NCBI GenBank assembly: GCA_018287875.1
Contig: JAGVVL010000018.1
Span: 3,588,501 to 3,652,500, forward strand
DNA: 64,000 bases
Origin: Nigrospora sphaerica
Lineage: Eukaryota; Ascomycota; Sordariomycetes; Amphisphaeriales; Apiosporaceae
Direction: 5' to 3'
The first letter of the stretch is position 1; each line of letters begins with the position of its first letter. The notes beneath the pieces are model-generated. The model did no database searches, was not told the origin of the DNA, and saw nothing but the letters and a program-made list of their open reading frames with translations. Positions 49,511 through 60,124 of the stretch are shown piece by piece. The position numbers and the translations under genes are program-made.

Positions 49511-52500
49511 GGTTTGTGTGAAAGGTAGCAATGTGGTGAGGTAAAGGGGTGGGGTAGGCGTCGAACGGAGCTGAGAGACGAGTCGCAACCGGCGCTCTCT
49601 ACATATATATGTATTTCCAATTCGGCAGGCTCGCGCTAGTAAATAGCTTAGATGGATAGTATTTTACCGAGTCGGCTGTCGGCGTCTAGTTGCCATTTTC
49701 GCGGCAAGTTCACCAGGCCCCCCTCATGCACTTGGTCAATATCGGGTTTCAGGGTACCCTCGCTAGTGGCTGGGCTTGCGCCAGTCGCTGTGTTGGCAAC
49801 ACGGCAGTGGCTTATTTTGTACATTTTAAGGCAGAGTACTTTTTAGTGCATTGCATGTATTTTCCGTGCCATGCAAAGTACGTTGGATGTGGGGGAGCGC
49901 CGTCTGAAGGATTTTCGGCCCAGGTTAGGCCGTGGGTAAGCCCGCCACCCATTACGGCTGTGTTCTGTGAAATAGCGGGGCTGGGATTGGGCGTTGAGAG
50001 ACGATCGCTTCGACAGCTTGCACAATCCGTGGCACTAATTTGCTTTCTTTCCCTTTCACTGGTTGAGGTCTGAAACCAAGCCAGCGTTAGTTTGAAGCAA
50101 GTTGCTGATTTTAGCCGAAAAAGATAACCCTGGCCTTACCCCGCAAGTCCCCGACACGCTGCGGTATTTTTTGCTTTCCTCATAGTTGACGATCATGGCT
50201 CTTGTTAGCATTCGCAGCCGCATGGCCAGTGTTTGCGCTGATATTGGCTAAGCCCACGACTTCCAGGGTTCGCCTAGTTGGGCGAAAAGACACGTGTATC
50301 CTCTCAAAGGCCTCCCCCGCTTGTACCTCTTATTTCCTCAACTTTCTCGTAACAAGTGTCGCGATACACAAACCCAGAGCGACAAAATCCCAAGGCTTGG
50401 CCTTCTTTTGCCCGTTTCCCTTGCCTCACGTAATATGCATGGCCCTTGGCCTGATGGTCCACTGCCTCGTTGACGTGGGGTAATGGCGCGTCCGGCACGA
50501 ATCTTCCTTTTCAGAAGGCGCAAAGGAGCTCCCAGCCATCACCGACACCGTACTTCAGCAGCCGCTTAGGGGGACGAGGGTGTGGATACGGCAGTACCAG
50601 TCGGCTTAGACCTGAGGGACGCGCGCGTGTCGAGTCGCCGAGTAACGTCTCACTTATGGTGTGAATTATTGATGTACCGGGCAACGTAAGGATCACGTGC
50701 ATCATGACGGCGCTGAACCAGCCAAAAATGGGTCTGGCTACGCCCGTCTCGAAGGTCGTAAGCCGCTTGTCGATGTTATGCTTAACGACAACAACGCGCG
50801 CCTCAAGGCAAACACGGATCAGCTCCCCTGCGAAGGGGCAGCCGACGTCGGTGATGATATCGTGGGACCAGTTATTCGGTCTCAGTCGACACGGCCGCGG
50901 CGGGGCCGAAGCCGGGTGCCGGGTGCCGGGCACGTCACGACACGTAACTTAGGCCGTTTCCTCCCACAGCATCCACTCGCGTTGTCGATCACGTCCCCGC
51001 CGTAGTGCGCCGGGGGAGTTTAACCATCCGGCAGGCATGGGCCATAGGCACTGTGCCTGTGCGGTACTGATTGGCGTAGATGACCGGCAAATGGCTGTGT
51101 GGTCGGGGTGCGTCAGCCATGGCAGTTCAAGGTGCTTTTTTCCAATTGCCCATAATCAAATGTAAGATGATTTCGCTAAATTTAGGTTTCCATTGCTGAT
51201 GACAGTGGCATGCTTGATATAAGTCCTACCGTCGTACAAGTTGTCACTGAAGTACATTTCAATTCTGCTGTGACGGTGGTGCAACTGGCCAAGTTTTCGC
51301 TGTCAATACTGGTTGTTTCAGGTAATTAGATGAGCCACGTCTCTTTTGCCTTATTGGCCTCGATCAGGGCTGCATTGCTATCCCCACTGAATCTTAGCAT
51401 GGCAAGTATCTGGGTATTACATGATAAAGCAACAGTGCCAGAGGGCATAGCACAAGTCTGTCACCCGACACTTACACGGTATTACGCGCAAATGCAACTA
51501 TATGTAATCCAAACTGATGAGATTAAGAGTAAAGCTAACTACGCTTTACAGCAACCGCTCCAGTCTCTACTAAAGACTCTACTGCTTCCGCACAAGTGGT
51601 GGGTTTCAACTGTTTGCCCAGTTATAGTGCGAGGCCGGTGACAGTCGTTCGTGCGAGTGCCTTTTCGTATCCGCCGGCCTTCGAGTGCCATCTCGAATTA
51701 CTGCAAAGAATATTCACTTACTAGGGTTGTCTATTCTCGGCCTTTTGGCCCATTGTCGTGGTCATGGTGCAGAACTCGGGCTTGTGCGACGGAAAAAGAA
51801 CGGTAGAGTTGCGTCGTAGCCAAGGTTAAACTACCGTCCCCTCGGAGGATATTTTACAGCTTCTTCTATATTCGGAATCTTCGGGCATCTATCTGATCTA
51901 CTATCCCATCAGTTGATGAATAGAAAAAGCCCATGACCAGCACAGCCGAAGCTGACGACGACTGGACTTGGTTCCCAGCGTGGTCAAGAACTAAATTTGA
52001 TGAACATGTAAACATCTCCTACGTCTTCCGTGGATGATATCCAATATTGAAAACCCAAATGTGTTCTGAGAGCGACGCGACGGGGCAACAGATCCGCAAG
52101 TCGCTTCATTTCCCATAACCGGCATTCTTCGCCACCGATCAATCATGGACAGGATGACAAACATGGAGAAAAGCTAAACCGTGCCTTAAGTCGAAGCGAT
52201 ACATACAGCTTTCACCATGAATTTCTATTGATGCTGCGGCATTGGAAATGTCGTGCGCGTGTGCGAATTAGACAATGAGGCCCATCTAAGCTCCTTAATC
52301 GCCCAAACGCACATTACGCTAGAGACATCGCACCGTCAGATGAATTTGCGGGGACTGTAATTACCTAGGAAGAGCCGAGGCTACGACTAACAGAAAGGGC
52401 TGGTTGGGTAGCGTGGTTATGATCCTAGGGTAAGACCACATAGCCCGGGAGGCCACATATACGCAAATTTGGACGGAAATAGACTTCCATGCTAGAAATG

Positions 52501-52859
52501 AATCACTTTACATGCAAGAGAGAGGGAGTAAAAAGAGGGTAAATTTAAGGCAGTTACAGCAAGTAGTAGAGCCAGCAGCTGGACACCTAGCTCGGTTCGC
52601 GGGTCTCGGCATCTGATTGATGGCAGCGTGGGAAACAGTGTTGGGCCTCAAAGCAGCCCGTGTTCACAAACGGAAGACAATTCACATTGACTGCGAAGGC
52701 AAGAAATGAATTCAATTCATATCTATTTATCGTAACATCAACGCACACAGAATCTTTGGGATGCCTTCACCTTGGAGCATTCGGCACAGGGATCGATACT
52801 CCAAGCTGGCATTCAGCCTTGACAGACATCACTCATAATCCTGTCTACCATTGCCACAT
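49511..52859. other. 3.3-kb gene-poor region inside the accessory block
   Basis: No coding frame is recognised on either strand. It is AT-richer than flanking genes from about 51100. A 16-base match to the 5' stem of U2 snRNA at about 51735-51750 is not followed by the branch-site-pairing sequence and is not called. No transposon ends were seen. Confidence 0.6.
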
Positions 52860-54065
52860 TTAAGTTTCACCCGAGTGCATCTTTTCAATCCAAAGCTTCT
52901 GGACCTTCTCGCCCTGAGATATTACCCTCTCGTTATGATGCACGAACTGGTACATGTCCTCACCTGCAGGGCCTGCGCCTTCGTGTGTGATTGCCTCGAC
53001 GTGATCCCATGGCACCCCTGGATGCGCCTCTTCGTCCGCACGCATCTGGCGGTCAAAGTTTTCATTCATCTCCGGAAAACCCCGTGCAGCGTAAAAGGCC
53101 GAATAGTCGGCCCAGAGGTGGTCATGTGTCCATGATTGCAAGGCATTCAAATCACGGCAACGGTGCCCATCGGGGTGCACATCCCACTGAACATAATCTA
53201 CGGTGCCATGAAACGAGACGTCTGGGTGGCACATGAGACGCTCCCGAATGTGATCAATGCAGTGAAGTGTGTGCCGGCCAGTGCGTGACTGGGCCGGATC
53301 AGGGGACGTAAGCACCTCGCGAACATGTTCCTAGGGCAAAAGTTTAGATACAGTAGGTTGTGAGTATACACAAGAGGCTTCAAGGGCTTGACTTACGAGG
53401 CAGTGAAACGTGTGATAAGCCCCGACCTGGTACACGTAATGGCTACCGCTGTCGGGATGTTGAAGCGACGGCGGCAGGCCGTTGTCGGCCGCCCACTGTT
53501 CGTGAATTGAAACAATGCCGACATCTTGAAAACAGTTATTCGAAGCACGCATCCTTGGGCTGGTACGGACATATCGAGAGATTATAGCATTGTGCACGAG
53601 AGAGTGAACGACAGTTGCCAATCCTTACCTTCTAGAAGCTTGTGCCAAAATTGTTCCGCTTCAGGCGTCCTGTCAGCTGCGTTATGGATACGAAACGACG
53701 ATGCAGTAATGTTCTGGAGCTCGAGACTCCAGTCTGAAGTGGCGTCAATGTCAGCATGGCAGTACGTGCAAGGGTGCTGATGGAGATCTGGGCCAGTGTA
53801 ACTCACAGTCCATGGGATACTCGTTCGTGTCCAGCCGGGTCTCAATGCGGTACGATAACCACAACGATTTGGCGCCAAAAACGGCGAGAGCGACGAGCGC
53901 CGCTTCAAGGAGAGCGAAAATGGCTACAAGGGTATAGATGATGGCCTGAGAAGAGGTCACCCTCCGGCCAACCACTGCCTCACAGCGGTTACAGAGAAGG
54001 ACAGTAACCCCCTTGTCATCTAGGAGCTTCTGGTAATCGGGAGCGTCTGAGTGATAAGACATCAT
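52860..54065 (-). CDS. UstYa/DUF3328 family oxidase
   Basis: Four exons, 54065-53807, 53733-53629, 53524-53397 and 53330-52860, give 320 aa. Domain layout as in UstYa: a short cytosolic N-terminus (with a CNRC pair), one membrane helix at about residues 37-68 (AIIYTLVAIFALLEAALVALAVFGA), then a lumenal domain with both diagnostic motifs, HTFHC (159-163) and HTLHC (184-188), followed by HIRERLMCHPD. UstYa proteins are copper-dependent oxidases that cyclise, hydroxylate or halogenate peptide and other products in ustiloxin, phomopsin, asperipin and cyclochlorotine pathways (family knowledge). Both HxxHC motifs are intact, so activity is plausible. It is divergent from the repeat precursor gene 1.4 kb away, the arrangement expected for a ribosomal-peptide maturase. 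Only one copy is present, as in asperipin-2a rather than ustiloxin. Start could be 54065 or the adjacent ATG at 54062. Confidence 0.92.
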
Positions 54066-55507
54066 AATGCGCCTTGCATGTGTTCAGAAAAGGACTTGGA
54101 TTGAAAGACGTGGCCCAGCGTAAGGGCCAAAGAGAGGATACGGGATATCACAGCGTTTTTGACAGCAAGTCGGGAGGGAGGGCGCCAGAGCTGCTTTTCG
54201 ATAAATGCCAGGCCTGGAACTGGGGCCGCTGGCTAAACCCCGTAAAATTCAACTGGTTCCCAGCCACTTAGAGCTCCACATAGAATGTTTGTTATTTACC
54301 ACTCGAAGCAACGCAAACATTGTGCCAAGCCGAGGTCTCGGTGATTCATGCAGCCGTGGCAAACTTGCCAAATCCCGCATCACCCTCGATCAAACATAAC
54401 AGCTCAATTCCGAACCAATAAATCCAATCGCTGGTTCTCGCTAGACGACACTGCGACCCAGCCTTTTGGTATAGCACGGCCTTATGTTCAAAACACCGCG
54501 CTCTGTGCAGAAAGTCCAACAAAACAAGTTGGGATACCTGTCGGGATGGTCATTACCACTCTCCAGCCTGTGATGTTCACCGCAAGGCATGGGAACACGT
54601 TGGGTTATCCACCACTCTCTGGAAACACCTGAAATGAGGGGTATGCCCGAGATGCATGAACGCTCCCTCGTCAAGGGTTTATAAGTTTCTTTGTTTGCTG
54701 AGTTGAACCTCATCCCTGCTTTCATTCTCGCGGCAGCGGCGGCAACAATTCCCAGCGGCCACCTGTAGAAACAATCCCCGTTCTATGCCGCACGAAGTAA
54801 GGCGGAACCAGCCGTTGAAGCCGTTGTACGGGAGGTAAGTCATCAGACTGATGTGTTGGTTTTCCATCAGTCGCCAAGGTATCACTCAGCGATGCAACCC
54901 CTCAGCCGTAAGCAAAAGGTGAGTGCCACATGCCCAACTGAGGTCAGGGAGAACATCGACGATGCAAGTTGATTAACAAGCAAACATGGTACCATATTGT
55001 TAGATCGGTTTGCCACCAGCACAAAGTATGCAACAGCTTTGCAACAACGATAAAGCCATATATTGATAACATGGCCTTGAATAATTGGTTATTTCCTGTG
55101 ATAAGTTGGCATTGCCAACATGACCAAGAAGCGTAGTCCGTACAATAGCCAATAACGGCACGAACTGCGACCAGATCACAATCCAAACGCCGCATATGCT
55201 CGAAAATCAACAGTTTGCAGTTTGTGACACCGGCCAGTTCATGTTTCCGACCTATCTCGGGAAACGGTAGCGCGATGGAAGTTTTCATCGCTTGAAATCA
55301 AGGACGGCTCGCCAACGCACTCACTGCTTCGGGACTCACCCCACGAAACCAACGTACATATATAGTCGGATCCCATTCCCCAGACGCCTTCACAAATCAA
55401 CCATCCACCCACTATCAAAGGTTCTACTTGCCCGTACGTATCTTTCACTCTACATTCCCCGCCCGCCATCACTATATTGCTACCGCCTACCATTCAAAAT
55501 CTCTACA
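54066..55507. other. Divergent promoter of UstYa and precursor genes
   Basis: A 1.4-kb space that should hold both promoters. No coding sequence was recognised. A TATA-like element lies at its right end (separate entry). Confidence 0.65.
55357..55365 (+). promoter_or_regulatory. TATA-like element of precursor gene
   Basis: CATATATAG lies about 145 bases upstream of the precursor ATG, followed by a C/T/A-rich leader with no ATG in frame before 55508. Position and sequence fit a core promoter of a highly expressed secreted peptide. Confidence 0.5.
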
Positions 55508-55981
55508 ATGACCATTCAAACCATCCTCATCGCCGCTCTCATGGGCGGTAACGCCGTTCTCGCGCTGCCCCAGCCCAAGGGCCTTCCTCAGCAGATAAGC
55601 GGGGATACCGGGCCGCTGCCACGTCGGGGCGGTGGCGCCTGGGCTTGGTCCGCCGCCCACAAGGTCATTGAAGAGGCCGAGAAAGACAATAACCGCGGTT
55701 CCGAGCCGCTGTCACGTCGAGGTGGCGGCGCATGGACTTGGTCTGCTGCCAACAAGGTCATCGAAGAGGCCAAGAAAGAGGAGACGCCTGGCTTTGAGCC
55801 TCTTTCTCGACGTGGTGGCGGAGCCTGGGCTTGTTCCGCCGCCCACAAGATCATCGAAGAGGCCGAGCAAGACAATACCCCCGGTTCCGAATCGCTGTCA
55901 CGTCGCGGCGGCGGAGCGTGGACTTGGCCCACTGCCAACAAGGTTATCGAGGCGGCCACAGAGAGTGGCAATGAGCATTAG
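55508..55981 (+). CDS. Secreted four-repeat kexin-processed peptide precursor (candidate RiPP precursor)
   Basis: Single exon, 157 aa. Residues 1-19 form a signal peptide (MTIQTILIAALMGGNAVLA) and 20-38 a short pro-segment. Four repeats of exactly 31 residues begin with Arg-Arg at 39, 70, 101 and 132. Each continues GGGAW-x-W/C, then S/P-A/T-A-H/N-K-V/I-I-E-E/A-A, and all but the last end in an acidic spacer and LS before the next RR. RR is a Kex2 site, so the Golgi protease would release near-identical peptides of about 25-29 residues starting GGGAW. This architecture is that of UstA-type (dikaritin) precursors and other kexin-processed fungal peptides. The precursor has no Tyr at all; the conserved aromatic residues are Trp. 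Repeat 3 has Cys in place of the second Trp. The frame is open further upstream, but the ATG at 55508 alone gives a signal peptide. The gene is divergent from UstYa. Alternatives: a pheromone-like or effector repeat protein. Confidence 0.88.
   Translation: MTIQTILIAALMGGNAVLALPQPKGLPQQISGDTGPLPRRGGGAWAWSAAHKVIEEAEKDNNRGSEPLSRRGGGAWTWSAANKVIEEAKKEETPGFEPLSRRGGGAWACSAAHKIIEEAEQDNTPGSESLSRRGGGAWTWPTANKVIEAATESGNEH
55622..55981 (+). repeat. 93-bp tandem repeats encoding the peptide units
   Basis: Units 55622-55714, 55715-55807, 55808-55900 and a partial 55901-55981. Units 1 and 3 share AWA, SAAH and EEAE/DN features; units 2 and 4 share AWTW and AN. This suggests that a two-unit block was duplicated. 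Confidence 0.92.
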
Positions 55982-57263
55982 GCTGCTATTGCTGCAGGAG
56001 TCATGTCAAAATGTGGCGCAATGTCAGCAATTTTCGGTCTTACAGACCCGGAGAATGTCTAGAGAGGTCGATGAAAGTCTAGACGGCTACGTACGATGGC
56101 ACTGTGAGTGTGAGTGGAGGATTCACTTGGCGCTGCGGGCACGTTCTTTACTGCAAGTCTACTTCACGTACCGCAACCTGTCGTTATCTAAGGGTATGAA
56201 TAATTACTTATTCCGGCCTGGAAGGGACCTTTCTATGCGATGACCACAGAAAAGCAGTTGTCCTGATATAGTCGATGGACAAAGACTATGCTGCATCACG
56301 GGCAGAACGCAGTGGATGTTGCAAGTGCGCCTCTTGTACGTGAACATAAGCAGCTGCATAAGTCCTACCAGCATTGCACATACCCATTCAGGTTTGTTAT
56401 TCGTGTCTCTCCTGAGGTTTAAGACTTAACAGGGAAGGGGTTGCCAAAAGTAGGTCGTGTGGAGGTTCCTGGGCATCTACTGCAAAGACGAAGCTAAATA
56501 CCCGGCTTGGTAGGGGGCCCATTTGAGAACTGGGTAAACGGTCTTTGAATTTCAAGTAGTCCTCGGCAGTCACCATATACTTTCAACACCCCGCATTACG
56601 GTCAAGGTATGGCAGCAGATTTATTGTTACTGTAAACAACGGGAACAATGCAGCTACGGACTGCGAACATGCAGTGCCCCCGGTCCTCGGGCAGGATTGT
56701 GGGCACGCTTCGCCACGTCCTGGGGTATCCAAACTCTATCCGGTTGCACCCGCGGCATAGTTTATCAATCCTGACGTACGTCACCCAATGGGCTAGTCAC
56801 AACGTATCGCTGGCTCCGTTTTTCGCTGGGATTCGGCCGATATAAAAAGTTAATGCGGCAACCGTCTTTGCGGACATGGTTATAACGAAGGCAACCACCC
56901 GCGCCCGGAAAGGTAATGAGATGCTGTCGTGGACACGTCCCACTATCGCAGCCTCGTACCTATCAACAGCGTGACGGCCGGGGCCGTGTTTGCTGCAAGG
57001 GGCGTCGAGTCTCTTTTACTGTTCCCCCAGCATAACCAGTTCCCTCCTTTTCCCACACACGGAATCGCCGGAGTGGATAGAAAGACATCGGAAGAAGTCC
57101 GCTCCTCGGATAAAGTCCGTTGCTCGGAGAAAGTCCGTTGCTCGGAAGAAGTCCGCTCCTCGGTGGCATTCAATCACGAGCCCGCCCGCTCTCAGTCGTC
57201 TAAATTTGCGGCGCCGACTTATGCTCCCTCGCCTCATCGCATCACCTCAATAGAGACACCACC
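55982..57263. other. Intergenic region with minisatellite
   Basis: 3' region of the precursor gene and promoter of the amidohydrolase. It contains a four-unit 18-bp minisatellite near the right end. No further gene was recognised. Confidence 0.65.
57091..57162. repeat. 18-bp minisatellite, four units
   Basis: Units at 57091, 57109, 57127 and 57145, of the form GAAGAAGTCCGCTCCTCG. Units 1 and 4 are identical; 2 and 3 differ by a few bases. It ends about 100 bases before the amidohydrolase ATG, so it lies in its promoter or leader. Confidence 0.92.
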
Positions 57264-58193
57264 ATGCTCTGGCGCTTTTTTGCCCTTCAAGTGGCGACAG
57301 CCGCTGCTACCTGCACGCCGGCGGTCCCGTCACAGTCTTGGAACTGCCACACACACTCGTTCGACCCGGCCGCACACCCTTTCAAGTCGTCCCGTTCCTA
57401 CACGCCTGAGCCCGCGCCTTTGAGCGCTCTCTGTGCCGAAGCCCGCACTGACCACATCCTCCTGGTCCAGGCAAGCATTGAAGACGGCCAGGCAGGACTC
57501 ATAGACAACCTGGAACATGCAAAAGCCATATGCCCGGAAACGACGTTTCGCGGGGTCGTCTTCGCGGATACGGAGCCAGGCCGCGAACTTGAGCGTCTGA
57601 GCCCCGCCGACTTCGACCGCATGCACGCCCTCGGCGTGCGCAACATCCGCATCCGCGGGCCAACCGACGCCAACACGACCCACGCCCGCGTCCAATTCGA
57701 ATGCGCTGCCGCGCTGGACCCTGTGCGCCGCTTTGGCTGGAGCCTCTCGGCACAGCTACCGCTGGCTGTGTGGGCCGAGCTCGCCGCCGACATCGTGGCT
57801 CCGGACGGGCCGCTTACGGGTGTACCGATCATAGCAGACCACTGCGGGAGCGCGACGCCGGCCGACCTGGGCTCAGCGGAACTTGAGGTTTTCGCGGGTC
57901 TGTTAAGACTGGGCCGCGTCACCGTCAAGGTGGGTGCGCTTCACCGTCGTTCACCGGGCACCATTGCGCGAATGGAGGGCGTGGTACGCCGCTTCACCGA
58001 GGCGGGCCCGGATAACATCGTCTGGGGCAGCGACTGGCCGCATGTTAACTCGAGCGCTGCCGGTCATGAACCATCATCGCCTTTGGCCGGAGTCGACACG
58101 GACCTAGAATTACGTTACCTACGGGCTTGGCTGTCAGACGAGCAGTGGCGGAAAATGATGGTCGACAACCCTGCTGCCCTGTTTACATCATGA
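57264..58193 (+). CDS. Secreted amidohydrolase-2 family metal-dependent hydrolase
   Basis: Single exon, 309 aa. Starts with a likely signal peptide (MLWRFFALQVATAAATC), unusual for this mostly cytosolic TIM-barrel family. Metal ligands are visible: H29-x-H31 in SWNCHTHSFDP, the histidine in VPIIADHCGSA, and the catalytic aspartate in NIVWGSDWPHVN. The fold resembles the 2-pyrone-4,6-dicarboxylate lactonase/amidohydrolase_2 group, which hydrolyses lactones or decarboxylates aromatic acids; the substrate here is unknown. It starts 1.3 kb downstream of the peptide precursor on the same strand. If it shares the secretory route it could act on the peptide, but that is inference. Codon usage is GC-rich like the core genes rather than the AT-richer surroundings. 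Confidence 0.85.
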   Translation: MLWRFFALQVATAAATCTPAVPSQSWNCHTHSFDPAAHPFKSSRSYTPEPAPLSALCAEARTDHILLVQASIEDGQAGLIDNLEHAKAICPETTFRGVVFADTEPGRELERLSPADFDRMHALGVRNIRIRGPTDANTTHARVQFECAAALDPVRRFGWSLSAQLPLAVWAELAADIVAPDGPLTGVPIIADHCGSATPADLGSAELEVFAGLLRLGRVTVKVGALHRRSPGTIARMEGVVRRFTEAGPDNIVWGSDWPHVNSSAAGHEPSSPLAGVDTDLELRYLRAWLSDEQWRKMMVDNPAALFTS

Positions 58194-58318
58194 GGTCGAA
58201 TACTCCCTGTCAAGTATTCCCTATAAGCTTTCCACGTCACGTATCACCTGGGAGATAAGTAGATAAACTACGCTACTACTGTTCCTACGCCGACGTTAAA
58301 GAATATAAAAAAAACAAT

Positions 58319-58321
<3 letters not shown>

Positions 58322-58359
<38 letters not shown>
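58322..58359. repeat. AC dinucleotide microsatellite
   Basis: About 19 uninterrupted AC units between the 3' ends of the amidohydrolase and the CFEM-receptor gene. Confidence 0.95.
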
Positions 58360-58361
<2 letters not shown>

Positions 58362-58474
58362 ATCCGGGCCGCAGAAGGGTTTGAGCTCATAACTAAAGAT
58401 CCAACTGAACATGGTACTAGATCGCTGCCATGCTCATCTCAAATTCCTGCCAGATCGAAGTAATAAGATAGATT

Positions 58475-60124
58475 TTAAGCGCCAGGTTCATCATGGCTAT
58501 AAGATATCGAGCGCTGTGCGGATCCCACTTTCGCCATGTCATCTAGCCCTATATTGGCATTTCCCTGTTCAAAGTATCCTTGCTCGTCGACGCCCTGCTC
58601 GATATCGGTCTCCCCTAAATCGATCACTGTGATATTCCGCTTTGACTCAGAATGTGGCAATCTTCTCGAACTCCGGCGTCCGGATCCGTAATGGCTCGAA
58701 GAGTGGTAGGAATTCTTTGTCGTAGAATCGTTGCGCCCTGTCACCTTACCATATACCTGAAGGAGAATTTTCCCCAGCGAAGGCATGCAGGCGCATATTA
58801 TTCCTAATATCGTTAGACTAAGGTTGGCAAGCTTTGGTGGCTACCCGGTATAGGTTTTTAACTCACCAACATTGATCTCGACGGTCGACCATAATCCCAC
58901 GGGCAACTGGTCCCAGGTAGGATTCAGGGAGTTTGCGAACCCCAGGAGCGACTGGAGTCGCAGAATGCTGACGACGCTGAAGCTGTACCAATACATCAGC
59001 AGGGGCTCGAACTTAGCAGGGCGGCTGTCGTACAAGGTTCCCATAGCAAACATGGCGCCCACACCAATCTTCTTCTTCCTGTTGATCTGCAGCTTTTTTA
59101 GCTGCCAGAGCGGAATGGCCAGCATCCAGAAGTCCAAGAAGATAGAGATGGCCGCGTTGGCCCAGGCAAGGTGGTTAACGTTGATGCAACTCCCCTGGGC
59201 CTCACCATCCCACCGGGTCCAATAGAAGGCGATCGGACGACATTGAAAGATGCCGGTTAGGACGAATATAACGCCAAAGACAGCGTTGAAAGCCACGGTA
59301 CTCCACAAGAGACGTCGCGTAGTTATACCCGGAAAGATCCGTAGATAAAAGAAGAGAATTGACATCTTGAGGAGTGTGATCTCAAGGAAATATAGCAACT
59401 CCATGAAGTAGATAGCGCGACCGAGGGATTGGATGTGCGCAAAAGGTACCTTCCAAACGTCCTGGCCTATGCCGTTATCGAGGAGGCCATACTTGTTCAG
59501 AATAGTTAAAGGGGTTCCGCACAGGAGTGTGGCCAAAATCAGCCAGTCGTCGGCACCAAGCTCTACGTCCCTTCGGATGAGGCCGTTATGGAAGAGTCGA
59601 AGAAGAACGCAGGTGGCTGAGACGACACCCATGGTTGCCGATATAATATGAAACGATTCACCACTATCGCGAATCGGAGCATTGCAGGCCACTTCGGTAA
59701 GGTTCTTAGTCACTTAGAAACGGCGCAAGTTAGCCGACGACCGAGGCGCATATGATGAGTTGGCCGGGGGTAGAGAAGGGTCTTGACGACGGCTTACCCA
59801 GGGCCTGTTTTATATGACACCGCGACGTAACGCACTCAGTGACAGCAGCTTGGAAATCCAGGCTGCTGCACATGCAGGTCATGTCTGTGGGCGCGCATCC
59901 CGAGTGTGGGACCTCCTCGCCCAGGCAGAGCAACTGTGCAAGGTGGGTGGAAACGTTAGTACAGCTGCCAGACACAAAAGCAAAGCTCCTCGGTTATCAG
60001 GGCTTACAGCGCAGTTTGGTAGCGACCCGAGATATGTAGTGAGGGCATCGTCGCTACCTGCAGCTTGGGCCAAGCTGACAGAAAAAAACCAGACGAGGAA
60101 AAGAAAGAAGCTGGTGAGCCTCAT
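58475..60124 (-). CDS. PTH11-type receptor with N-terminal CFEM domain
   Basis: Four exons, 60124-60008, 59933-59798, 59712-58867 and 58803-58475, give 475 aa. Signal peptide (MRLTSFFLFLVWFFSVSLAQA), then a CFEM domain at about residues 25-95 with eight cysteines: NCALLC, SGC, MTCMC, TEC, SRC and VAC. Seven helices follow, with family motifs GADDWLILATLL, LLYFLEITLLKMSILFFYLRIFPG, GIFQCRPIAFYW and NAAISIFLDFWMLAIPLWQLKKLQ. The tail of about 100 residues is Ser/basic rich (GSGRRSSRRLPHSESK). This is the full PTH11 layout; the founding member in rice blast senses surfaces during infection. The ligand here is unknown. Exons 1 and 2 join within the CFEM domain and restore its cysteine pattern, which supports the splice. 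Confidence 0.92.

Noticed and set aside
51735..51750. 16-base match (TTCTCGGCCTTTTGGC) to the 5' stem of U2 snRNA
   Set aside because: The sequence diverges at once afterwards; the branch-site-pairing region and the Sm site are absent, so it is not a functional U2 gene.
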